A DNA stretch of 58,070 nucleotides, from assembly GCA_010365115.1 (NCBI GenBank), contig JAAFGX010000017.1:1-58070 (forward strand), written 5' to 3'. The number at the start of each line of letters is the position of its first letter. Within the stretch, counting starts at the first letter, position 1. The translations under genes were made by a program, and so were the position numbers. This document shows positions 7,848-17,500 of the stretch, in pieces. The stretch is from Paludibacter sp. Lineage in GTDB: Bacteria; Bacteroidota; Bacteroidia; Bacteroidales; Paludibacteraceae. Below the pieces are notes generated by a model. It did not search any database. It saw nothing but the letters and a program-made list of their open reading frames with translations, and was not told the origin of the DNA.

Positions 7848-9716
7848 TTATCTAAGTTGAAACGTTTGACTAATATTTTCAATTTCGTCAGCAGCCAAGG
7901 ATAGTTCTTCCGTAAAACCGATGTGATTAATTAATGATTTCTCAACTAAACTGCGATAATAAGCCACTGCATCAAGCATATTAGAGATGTAGGTTTTGTA
8001 ATAAGCCTTCCTTTTGGGAGTGTTGGTATCTCCCTTTCCTTTTCTTATCTCATCGCGGAGATATTGAATATAGATTTTCATTTCGGCAATAAACATGTGT
8101 GAGCGCTTTTTATTGGTCACAAGATTGGTTCTGCCGTAAATATGGTCGACCATTTTTTGTAAAGAAACAATTTCTGAAAAATTGGCGATATTCGGTCCCG
8201 GACACACATTGACTGCTTTGAAATTTTTCAAAAATAGCTCATTATATTTCAAAGAGGCGGCATTACTCAAACCTACACACAAACAATCTTTACCCACTAC
8301 TTGTGCTTTCTTTTCTTCATATTCGGCTGCGGATAAATCCTGCGATTGAAGCTGTTCAAGTTTCAACGCCTGATACTGTTTTGAAGCAGCACAAATAGGA
8401 CGTTCAGTAAACTCAGTATTGAACTGCAAAAGCTTTTCGGGACAAGCACTGCCCGGATTTCCCTGAGCAATCATCGCCAGTTTATTTAGTTCCGAAGTTG
8501 TTCCATTGAGGTAATAAAAAGGAATGCCCATGGGCGAAAAATCACTGAGATGTACATCCTTTTCAGTTGCTTTTGACAATAACTGCAAGGAATGATCATC
8601 CACCGTTGTAGCTTCGGGAACCAATAAAAACGGTGAGCCCCAACCTGTTGAGGCAATATCATAATGATTCAGCAGGAATGTGTCTTCTTCGTACGTTCCA
8701 ATACCACCTTGAACCGTCACAAGCATTTCCGGGGTTTTGCTCAGGTCGAAGCCAGTTTTCTGAGAAATTGCCGGCTGATAGATGGCAAACATATCTTGAA
8801 TGAGTTGCTCTCTATTTTGTTTAAATTCTTCAAGAACAGGTCCGAGTAGGTATCCGGTGGTAGCAAATGCATGTCCACCGCAATTTAATCCCGACTCGAT
8901 CCTAAATTCACTTACCCAAACACCCTTTTTAGCCAAAAATTTACCTTGAATCAATGCTGAACGATAATCACTTACTTTGATAATGATTTTCTTGTTGAAT
9001 TGCGAATTTTCATCCGGATAAAAAGCGTCTTTATTCTCCAAATAACTATACAATCTGGGGTTCATTCCAGCTGATAAGCAGATGGATGAATTTCTCAAAT
9101 CGCTATTGATATAGCCTCTGAGTACCGTCACTGCATTTGATCCATCAGCAATAGTATTCCCGTCTTTATCGTAAGTTTCACCATCAACTTTAGTGAGAAT
9201 ATTCACATCAATCTGTCCGGCAACAATTTTTTTTCGCAACAGTGCTTGCTTCTCAGCTCTCTCGGATGGATGTGGACATTGAATCATGTCGAGATACATG
9301 TTTTTGATAATACTATTGTCAGGTAACATCTCAAAATACTTGGTTATCTCCGTGCCGGTTTCAAAAGCTTCAGATTTCAATTTACTCACCTGATCATATA
9401 CAATTGCCTGAAGTAAATTCAGGTAATCGGTTACTCGCTTTGCCCGGTAGTCAGGTTCTTGTTTAGTTATAGGCTGATAAGGTAAATTTAATTTCGGATA
9501 ATAGTAAGCCCGCATCATTTCTATCAATCGGTCTTCGATAATCGATAATACAGATGATATACCAAATCGAGCTACCTTGGCTGGCGAATCAATTGTATAA
9601 GCAAGGCCCATGACAGGTATATGGAAGGTGTGATCTGATCCGGTTTGTTCCTGTGTATATTGATCAATCTTCTGTTTGATCAACGATTGTATGTCGTTTT
9701 TTTCTATTGTTTTCAT
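7848..9716 (-). CDS. Conserved protein of unknown function, possible FMN-type TIM barrel
   Basis: 622 residues from the ATG at 9716; six further upstream codons are open, but the start follows a TATCTTTGCAG promoter-like box that would leave them untranscribed. No signal peptide or membrane helix is visible, so it is probably cytosolic. I do not recognise the family with certainty. Two glycine-rich stretches, GLNCGGHAF and VQGGIGTYEEDTFLL followed by STGWGSPFLL, recall the phosphate-binding end of FMN-dependent barrels such as nitronate monooxygenase/FabK. A cysteine-bearing segment (DCLCVGLSNAASLK) and VCPGPNIANFSEIV follow. The last 100 residues look helical and basic. It stands alone, convergent to the importer operon and divergent from the ferredoxin region. 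Function should be left open. Confidence 0.8.
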   Translation of the reverse strand: MKTIEKNDIQSLIKQKIDQYTQEQTGSDHTFHIPVMGLAYTIDSPAKVARFGISSVLSIIEDRLIEMMRAYYYPKLNLPYQPITKQEPDYRAKRVTDYLNLLQAIVYDQVSKLKSEAFETGTEITKYFEMLPDNSIIKNMYLDMIQCPHPSERAEKQALLRKKIVAGQIDVNILTKVDGETYDKDGNTIADGSNAVTVLRGYINSDLRNSSICLSAGMNPRLYSYLENKDAFYPDENSQFNKKIIIKVSDYRSALIQGKFLAKKGVWVSEFRIESGLNCGGHAFATTGYLLGPVLEEFKQNREQLIQDMFAIYQPAISQKTGFDLSKTPEMLVTVQGGIGTYEEDTFLLNHYDIASTGWGSPFLLVPEATTVDDHSLQLLSKATEKDVHLSDFSPMGIPFYYLNGTTSELNKLAMIAQGNPGSACPEKLLQFNTEFTERPICAASKQYQALKLEQLQSQDLSAAEYEEKKAQVVGKDCLCVGLSNAASLKYNELFLKNFKAVNVCPGPNIANFSEIVSLQKMVDHIYGRTNLVTNKKRSHMFIAEMKIYIQYLRDEIRKGKGDTNTPKRKAYYKTYISNMLDAVAYYRSLVEKSLINHIGFTEELSLAADEIENISQTFQLR

Positions 9717-9896
9717 ACTGCAAAGATAAAACAAAATCTATAATTATTGCACAAAATAACAAATTGTGTGCAATTGTATTTCTCAATGGAGCATAAGTTA
9801 TTGGTTTATGTTCGGTCAAGCGTCTTCGTGGCTGTTGCACAACTAAGAGGTAAGTTGCAAATATTCTTATTTATTTTGAAAGTACATGCAAATATA

Positions 9897-9929
9897 TTTG
9901 CTTTATTTGTGGATAATTATCTATATTTG
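9897..9929 (+). promoter_or_regulatory. Bacteroidetes-type promoter
   Basis: TTTG (9897-9900), 21 nt, then TATATTTG (9922-9929) fits the TTTG/TAnnTTTG consensus known for Bacteroides. It points at the small reading frame at 9948 and the ferredoxin gene beyond. Confidence 0.55.
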
Positions 9930-9947
9930 AGACAAATATATAAGAAT

Positions 9948-10082
9948 ATGAAAGGCAACAAGAATTTTCAAGAAATGCTCTTTCTAAATTTTCAATTGTA
10001 TAAAGAGTGCCAAATGATAAACTTTATCGTCGTTCAAAAGACATTTTGGATTTGTCCATTTTGTGATAAAACAAACCAATAA
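9948..10082 (+). CDS. Possible 44-residue protein with a CPFC motif
   Basis: A short frame from ATG 9948, about 19 nt downstream of a good promoter. The product ends in FWICPFCDKTNQ, a single CxxC knuckle of zinc-ribbon style. No second CxxC pair exists, so a lone knuckle would have to pair between chains or the frame is not a gene. A longer version starting at 9747 would begin upstream of the promoter and is less likely. Low confidence; it could be the leader of the ferredoxin transcript. Confidence 0.3.
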   Translation: MKGNKNFQEMLFLNFQLYKECQMINFIVVQKTFWICPFCDKTNQ

Positions 10083-10204
10083 ATTGTAATTCAGAAAACT
10101 ATTAATTATACTATTTGTTTTAATTGCAAAGGTTTTTAACTAAAGAAACAATTACTCAACACAATCTAGTTAGCAATTGTTTCACTAACATAAAATTAAT
10201 AAAT

Positions 10205-10402
10205 ATGGCTATTAAAAGAGTATGGCTTGATGAAAGCAATGATGAATGTATCGCTTGCGGAGCATGTGAAATAGCATGTCCGGAGGTATTTGAAGTGCCC
10301 GATAAAATGGTAGTCAAATCAGGAGTAGATTTTGATTTATACGAATCACAAATTCAAGAGGCTATCGATAGTTGTCCAACTGAAGTTATTAAATCTGAAT
10401 AA
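10205..10402 (+). CDS. Small [4Fe-4S] ferredoxin
   Basis: 65 residues from ATG 10205; an earlier in-frame ATG at 10124 adds 27 unconserved residues. The cluster-binding motif is CIACGACEIACP, with a further Cys in DSCPTEVI near the C-terminus. This gives one 4Fe-4S cluster or a cluster plus an extra cysteine, as in short single-cluster ferredoxins. Acidic overall. It would carry electrons in the cytosol; the Rnf complex encoded in the same window is one possible partner, but there is no linkage evidence. Confidence 0.85.
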   Translation: MAIKRVWLDESNDECIACGACEIACPEVFEVPDKMVVKSGVDFDLYESQIQEAIDSCPTEVIKSE

Positions 10403-10492
10403 TACTTTTTTCAGTTGAAGAGTGACAATTATTTGAAGTTATCTATTGAATTTCCTGAAAATCAATCAACCTATTGATCACGAATAATACCG

Positions 10493-10595
10493 ATTGTATC
10501 TTTGACTTGATAAACAACAAAAAACTTTTTTGCCCTGCTGAATTCATTGTTGTGATTTGCTTTCAAAAAATTGTATCTTTGACTTGATAAACAAC
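10493..10595 (+). CRISPR. Detached CRISPR remnant: partial repeat, one spacer, one full repeat
   Basis: 10493-10518 is the last 26 nt of the CRISPR repeat, 10519-10548 is a 30-nt spacer and 10549-10595 is a full 47-nt repeat. Both repeats end GATAAACAAC instead of GATTAACAAC; the same variant occurs once in the main array, at its tenth repeat. The remnant lies 987 bp before the first repeat of the main array. The truncated end abuts ATAATACCGATTG, which resembles the end of the dispersed repeat element. Confidence 0.9.
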
Positions 10596-10596
10596 T

Positions 10597-10722
10597 CCTG
10601 AATTATCTAAATCTACAGCTTGCCGTAAAATTAATTTGTTGCGCGACGCACTAAACAAACCAAAACCTAAAATTGTTACTATTGAAGAATTTAAAAACTA
10701 TTTTGATGTTCAATTAGTATAA
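10597..10722 (+). pseudogene. C-terminal gene fragment after the detached repeat
   Basis: One frame is open from the end of the CRISPR repeat to TAA at 10720-10722 and reads CRKINLLRDALNKPKPK followed by IVTIEEFKNYFDVQLV. It has no start codon and reads like the tail of a real protein, perhaps of a toxin-antitoxin partner. I do not recognise the parent family. It appears to be debris left at the junction between CRISPR remnant and toxin-antitoxin genes. Confidence 0.35.
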
Positions 10723-10728
10723 TTTTTT

Positions 10729-10736
10729 TATCTTTG
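10729..10736 (+). promoter_or_regulatory. Probable -7 box for the toxin-antitoxin pair
   Basis: TATCTTTG 27 nt before the antitoxin ATG matches TAnnTTTG. A TTTG lies about 23 nt further upstream, slightly wider than the usual spacing. Confidence 0.45.
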
Positions 10737-10762
10737 CATCAACACTATAATACATTACAATT

Positions 10763-10996
10763 ATGGCACATATATCAGGCATAACAATCACGAAAAATAC
10801 AAGGGGTAATGATTTTGATTTAATTATCAATTATAAAAAAAACCCTGAATTAGTAACTTCAATTTTGGATAACAACAATATGAAAAATCCTATCTCACCG
10901 TATGATCCTAAATTTGTAGCTAAAATTAAAAAAAGCGAAAAGCAAATAGCAGAAGGTAAAGTACATAAATTAGACATGAATGATATATGGAAATAG
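10763..10996 (+). CDS. Antitoxin of a YoeB-type pair (DUF2683-like)
   Basis: 77 residues. The N-terminal half is strand-rich; the C-terminal half (NPISPYDPKFVAKIKKSEKQ followed by LDMNDIWK) is the typical toxin-wrapping tail of Bacteroidetes antitoxins that precede Txe/YoeB toxins. Its end overlaps the toxin start by 10 nt (10987-10996). It would neutralise the downstream RNase by binding, and likely autoregulates the pair. It lies between the detached CRISPR remnant and the main array. Confidence 0.75.
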   Translation: MAHISGITITKNTRGNDFDLIINYKKNPELVTSILDNNNMKNPISPYDPKFVAKIKKSEKQIAEGKVHKLDMNDIWK

Positions 10997-11253
10997 AACT
11001 AACCGATGATGCTAAAAAGGATTTATACTGGCATAAAAAAACGGGTAATAAAGGAATCAATAAAAAAATAGAACAATTATTTTTTGCTTTATTGGAAAAT
11101 CCATACGATGGTATAGGTCAACCTGAAGAATTAAAACACGATTTACAAGGTAATTGGTCTCGAAGAATTAATTTAGAACATCGATTAATTTATACAGTTG
11201 ATGAAGATAATCAAATAATTTATATTATTTCGATGTGGGGTCACTATAAATAA
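10987..11253 (+). CDS. Txe/YoeB family ribosome-dependent mRNA endonuclease toxin
   Basis: 88 residues, standard for the family. Conserved features are LTDDAKKDLYWHKKTGNK at the N-terminus, ENPYDGIGQPEELKHDLQG in the middle, and WSRRINLEHRLIY with a final WGHYK carrying the catalytic His/Tyr end. YoeB-type toxins cleave mRNA in the ribosomal A site. Both genes of this pair are intact, unlike the other two toxin-antitoxin-like loci in the window. A strong terminator follows. Confidence 0.85.
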   Translation: MEIELTDDAKKDLYWHKKTGNKGINKKIEQLFFALLENPYDGIGQPEELKHDLQGNWSRRINLEHRLIYTVDEDNQIIYIISMWGHYK

Positions 11254-11270
11254 AATACACAAACATATTA

Positions 11271-11308
11271 AAAGCCGTAACTAACAATTAGTTACGGCTT
11301 TTTTTTAT
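11271..11308 (+). terminator. Rho-independent terminator of the toxin-antitoxin pair
   Basis: Arms AAAGCCGTAACTA and TAGTTACGGCTTT around a 5- to 7-nt loop, followed by T residues to about 11307. Confidence 0.85.
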
Positions 11309-11427
11309 TCTCTAATTCGTGTAATTTGTATTTTTCCCATTATTCCCAAAATTCCCATTATTCCTATTTTTCCCACTTTTTTTTTACCCTCCTTATATTT
11401 GCATTCGAATTTAAAAACGAAAAACCA

Positions 11428-11589
11428 ATGGGCAAACTTACCAAACTTCTTTTACTTGCCGGTGCCGGTGTTGCAGCTTGGTATATTCCTACTATACTGG
11501 CGGTGCTTAATTTGGAAGTTTCCATCATTCAGGTATTGCCGTCGGCTATTCGACAAAATTTTATTGATGCCGTGGTCACGGTGTTGTGA
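11428..11589 (+). CDS. Small membrane-type protein ending inside the first CRISPR repeat
   Basis: 53 residues from ATG 11428, preceded by a TATATTTG box near 11393. The N-terminus KLLLLAGAGVAAWYIP followed by TILAVLNLEVS is one hydrophobic helix. The last two codons and the TGA belong to the first repeat of the array, so the natural C-terminus was probably replaced when the array or its end was formed. It may be a truncated gene. Alternatively this stretch is only array-flanking sequence that happens to be open. No family recognised. Confidence 0.4.
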   Translation: MGKLTKLLLLAGAGVAAWYIPTILAVLNLEVSIIQVLPSAIRQNFIDAVVTVL

Positions 11590-14500
11590 TTTGCTTTCAA
11601 AAAATTGTATCTTTGACTTGATTAACAACAGTGAATTTGACACTTCATCCGGGACGGTGGTTGTGATTTGCTTTCAAAAAATTGTATCTTTGACTTGATT
11701 AACAACTTTTATTTTTCAAGTAGGTTTCTGTTGTCGGTTGTGATTTGCTTTCAAAAAATTGTATCTTTGACTTGATTAACAACAAGTTGCGAAGCGAATT
11801 ACAGCTATTCATGGTTGTGATTTGCTTTCAAAAAATTGTATCTTTGACTTGATTAACAACCAATAGTTGATGGCTCTACCGAAATAAATGGTTGTGATTT
11901 GCTTTCAAAAAATTGTATCTTTGACTTGATTAACAACCCCTTCCGAATAATATAACTTACCATAGGTGTTGTGATTTGCTTTCAAAAAATTGTATCTTTG
12001 ACTTGATTAACAACTTATTTGCAAAATGTATTACTTCCAACAAGGTTGTGATTTGCTTTCAAAAAATTGTATCTTTGACTTGATTAACAACGCTAAATTC
12101 ATTGCCCGGCTCCCTAGTGTGTTGTGATTTGCTTTCAAAAAATTGTATCTTTGACTTGATTAACAACCAAAGAAAACTACAACCTTGAAAAAATTATGTT
12201 GTGATTTGCTTTCAAAAAATTGTATCTTTGACTTGATTAACAACATTGTATTCACTGATTGTAACCCGGTAATGGTTGTGATTTGCTTTCAAAAAATTGT
12301 ATCTTTGACTTGATAAACAACTTACCCGGCTGCTTTGCACGATGGAAAGTGTGTTGTGATTTGCTTTCAAAAAATTGTATCTTTGACTTGATTAACAACC
12401 ATTGTACATAGTCTGCTTTGCCATTTCGTGTTGTGATTTGCTTTCAAAAAATTGTATCTTTGACTTGATTAACAACTGCCCTCGGCAAACAAATGATGAT
12501 TGCAATGTTGTGATTTGCTTTCAAAAAATTGTATCTTTGACTTGATTAACAACAAAAATGCCATTATCGGCAAGAAATATGATGTTGTGATTTGCTTTCA
12601 AAAAATTGTATCTTTGACTTGATTAACAACCCTTTATACATCATATCTCTTGGCGATTGTGTTGTGATTTGCTTTCAAAAAATTGTATCTTTGACTTGAT
12701 TAACAACATATTTGTTCACTATACTAGTTTGACATGCGTTGTGATTTGCTTTCAAAAAATTGTATCTTTGACTTGATTAACAACTCTGATATAAATGTGA
12801 TGTATGAATCGCTAGTTGTGATTTGCTTTCAAAAAATTGTATCTTTGACTTGATTAACAACATTTCTTCAAAACCAATATGTGGGATTATGGTTGTGATT
12901 TGCTTTCAAAAAATTGTATCTTTGACTTGATTAACAACGAATACATATTTGCTATCATAGCTGATTACGTTGTGATTTGCTTTCAAAAAATTGTATCTTT
13001 GACTTGATTAACAACTTTATGCCTTGACTATATGCGAGCCAATAAGTTGTGATTTGCTTTCAAAAAATTGTATCTTTGACTTGATTAACAACTTTGTTTG
13101 CCATCCATATCTTCCAAAATCAGTTGTGATTTGCTTTCAAAAAATTGTATCTTTGACTTGATTAACAACACCGTACTTAGTGTGCCGGGTGGCGACGAGT
13201 TGTGATTTGCTTTCAAAAAATTGTATCTTTGACTTGATTAACAACAGCATTTTTTTTTGTCCTTTATGCCGTATTGTTGTGATTTGCTTTCAAAAAATTG
13301 TATCTTTGACTTGATTAACAACGTAGCTGCAATGCACGGTGCCGGGTGGTGTGTTGTGATTTGCTTTCAAAAAATTGTATCTTTGACTTGATTAACAACA
13401 CACGGTTTGTTATTAGTTGGTCTTTTTTTGTTGTGATTTGCTTTCAAAAAATTGTATCTTTGACTTGATTAACAACTTACTGAAAAATTCCGACTTTCAA
13501 AACGGGTTGTGATTTGCTTTCAAAAAATTGTATCTTTGACTTGATTAACAACCCGTGCCACAGGGGATGATAATGGTATTAGGTTGTGATTTGCTTTCAA
13601 AAAATTGTATCTTTGACTTGATTAACAACTCAGCATTTTGGCGACAGATCGGTGCGCATGTTGTGATTTGCTTTCAAAAAATTGTATCTTTGACTTGATT
13701 AACAACTGCGTTAGACTTATCAATCGACATAGATTTGTTGTGATTTGCTTTCAAAAAATTGTATCTTTGACTTGATTAACAACACGTAGAAACTATTTGA
13801 GCGAGGAAAACGGGTTGTGATTTGCTTTCAAAAAATTGTATCTTTGACTTGATTAACAACAACAACGTATATCACTAACAATACAATCCCGTTGTGATTT
13901 GCTTTCAAAAAATTGTATCTTTGACTTGATTAACAACCATTGCACAAAGCCATCTAGGATTGTATGGGTTGTGATTTGCTTTCAAAAAATTGTATCTTTG
14001 ACTTGATTAACAACACTGGTGACGTGCTGACAATCTCGCTTTCTGTTGTGATTTGCTTTCAAAAAATTGTATCTTTGACTTGATTAACAACTGAAAACAA
14101 GAGGAATAATTGTAAAAGTATGTTGTGATTTGCTTTCAAAAAATTGTATCTTTGACTTGATTAACAACTTGAAGACTTTGAGCAACTACGCAAAAAAAGT
14201 TGTGATTTGCTTTCAAAAAATTGTATCTTTGACTTGATTAACAACTCTGAGGGGATAGATGCGCGCTTCATTATCGTTGTGATTTGCTTTCAAAAAATTG
14301 TATCTTTGACTTGATTAACAACTGCCCTCGGCAAGCAAATGATGATTGCAATGTTGTGATTTGCTTTCAAAAAATTGTATCTTTGACTTGATTAACAACG
14401 TCCATTTGATTCTGAATTTGATATTGATTGTTGTGATTTGCTTTCAAAAAATTGTATCTTTGACTTGATTAACAACTTACAATAAAATATAGAGAACATT

Positions 14501-17500
14501 GGTTTAGTTGTGATTTGCTTTCAAAAAATTGTATCTTTGACTTGATTAACAACTGGTAGGCGAAGAACCGGAGATAGTAATTGTTGTGATTTGCTTTCAA
14601 AAAATTGTATCTTTGACTTGATTAACAACGTAACAAAAACAGAAAATGCAGAAATAGAGTTGTGATTTGCTTTCAAAAAATTGTATCTTTGACTTGATTA
14701 ACAACAAATGAAGATGCAGCAAAGCAGGAAGCTATGTTGTGATTTGCTTTCAAAAAATTGTATCTTTGACTTGATTAACAACATAATTGTTTTATTTCAT
14801 CATCGCCTAGCCGTTGTGATTTGCTTTCAAAAAATTGTATCTTTGACTTGATTAACAACGAAATTGGTTCGTCTTCACCTGTATAGTAGGTTGTGATTTG
14901 CTTTCAAAAAATTGTATCTTTGACTTGATTAACAACTTGGACAGGTAATGCGATTGTAGGTACTACGTTGTGATTTGCTTTCAAAAAATTGTATCTTTGA
15001 CTTGATTAACAACGTACATTTTGCGTCCAAGTCTGGGTTACCGGTTGTGATTTGCTTTCAAAAAATTGTATCTTTGACTTGATTAACAACCGACAAGGTT
15101 TACGAACCTGCCAGAACCTCGTTGTGATTTGCTTTCAAAAAATTGTATCTTTGACTTGATTAACAACTTTTTGTAAACTGACGGCTAACGGTCGAGTGTT
15201 GTGATTTGCTTTCAAAAAATTGTATCTTTGACTTGATTAACAACTGTTAGTAAAAGTAAGAGTAAAAGTAACGAGTTGTGATTTGCTTTCAAAAAATTGT
15301 ATCTTTGACTTGATTAACAACATAAATGTAGTTAGTGCAGGCTCATTCACGTTGTGATTTGCTTTCAAAAAATTGTATCTTTGACTTGATTAACAACCAA
15401 TATTAATGCGTAAAGACCACTCTCGGAGTTGTGATTTGCTTTCAAAAAATTGTATCTTTGACTTGATTAACAACAAATAGATATCATTTTCTTTTCCTTG
15501 TACCGTTGTGATTTGCTTTCAAAAAATTGTATCTTTGACTTGATTAACAACGCAATGTCATCGGGTGCTTCACCCGTTGCTGTTGTGATTTGCTTTCAAA
15601 AAATTGTATCTTTGACTTGATTAACAACACGTTGGAGTCAAGACGACTGGGATATCACGTTGTGATTTGCTTTCAAAAAATTGTATCTTTGACTTGATTA
15701 ACAACCATGAGTAAAGCCGTAATGGGCGAAGAGCAGTTGTGATTTGCTTTCAAAAAATTGTATCTTTGACTTGATTAACAACAAGATATACAATACGCAT
15801 TCCCGGATTTACGTTGTGATTTGCTTTCAAAAAATTGTATCTTTGACTTGATTAACAACTTCTCATAATTGATGTTGCAGCAAGTTTGAGTTGTGATTTG
15901 CTTTCAAAAAATTGTATCTTTGACTTGATTAACAACCAAAAGACAAAAGATGGATCCGATACAAATGTTGTGATTTGCTTTCAAAAAATTGTATCTTTGA
16001 CTTGATTAACAACTTTAATTTAGTGCTGATAAACCGCCCAGCAGTTGTGATTTGCTTTCAAAAAATTGTATCTTTGACTTGATTAACAACTTATGTAAAT
16101 ATTTTATGAGAATAAAAGCCGTTGTGATTTGCTTTCAAAAAATTGTATCTTTGACTTGATTAACAACTTCCACTAATTGAAGTAACTCCAACACCACGTT
16201 GTGATTTGCTTTCAAAAAATTGTATCTTTGACTTGATTAACAACTGGCAGCACTAAATCCTGCTACCGATAAGTGTTGTGATTTGCTTTCAAAAAATTGT
16301 ATCTTTGACTTGATTAACAACTTGCCACGAAATCTGCAGTATTGTTCACATGTTGTGATTTGCTTTCAAAAAATTGTATCTTTGACTTGATTAACAACCC
16401 ATCGGTTGTGTGGGTCTTCACGCAAGGTGTTGTGATTTGCTTTCAAAAAATTGTATCTTTGACTTGATTAACAACATTTGTAAGCAACTCATCCCATCAA
16501 AAAGTGTTGTGATTTGCTTTCAAAAAATTGTATCTTTGACTTGATTAACAACAACAATGAGTATTTGAACTTGTCAAAAGTTGTTGTGATTTGCTTTCAA
16601 AAAATTGTATCTTTGACTTGATTAACAACAACTTTAGTTGGGGTGCAGTTTCTTTATGTGTTGTGATTTGCTTTCAAAAAATTGTATCTTTGACTTGATT
16701 AACAACAAGATATTTAATTGTAATCATCGCCTTGCAGTTGTGATTTGCTTTCAAAAAATTGTATCTTTGACTTGATTAACAACTAAATTTTTTGCTGAAA
16801 ATTCGATAGCTCAGTTGTGATTTGCTTTCAAAAAATTGTATCTTTGACTTGATTAACAACAAACGTGCGAAAAGAAGCTTGGTTCAATGAGTTGTGATTT
16901 GCTTTCAAAAAATTGTATCTTTGACTTGATTAACAACTTTGCGCCCTGTGCACTTCGGCATACTGTGTTGTGATTTGCTTTCAAAAAATTGTATCTTTGA
17001 CTTGATTAACAACCTAACAGCGGTTGAGATTCAGCTATTGATTGTTGTGATTTGCTTTCAAAAAATTGTATCTTTGACTTGATTAACAACTTTGTAACCA
17101 TGTAGCTGTTAAGCAATAGGTTGTGATTTGCTTTCAAAAAATTGTATCTTTGACTTGATTAACAACAAACTTCGTAAAAGAAACAGCAACTTCTTAGTTG
17201 TGATTTGCTTTCAAAAAATTGTATCTTTGACTTGATTAACAACACAAGTATCTGTCTTCGTAATCAGGGATTAGTTGTGATTTGCTTTCAAAAAATTGTA
17301 TCTTTGACTTGATTAACAACCAAGTATCTGTCTTCGTAATCAGGGATTAGGTTGTGATTTGCTTTCAAAAAATTGTATCTTTGACTTGATTAACAACTTA
17401 AGTTAGTAGGTGAGTAGGTAAGTAGTGGTTGTGATTTGCTTTCAAAAAATTGTATCTTTGACTTGATTAACAACAATCGTGTTGAACTCAAATTTGTTTT

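Noticed and set aside
7614..7904. 96-codon frame across the dispersed element
   Set aside because: Runs through repeat DNA and into the end of the convergent gene; no family resemblance.
9747..10082. Longer 111-codon version of the CPFC frame
   Set aside because: Its first 67 codons lie upstream of the promoter and read like spacer DNA.
13170..13352. Spacers 21 and 23 sharing GTGCCGGGTGG
   Set aside because: Only 11 bases match and the flanks differ; too short to claim a common source.
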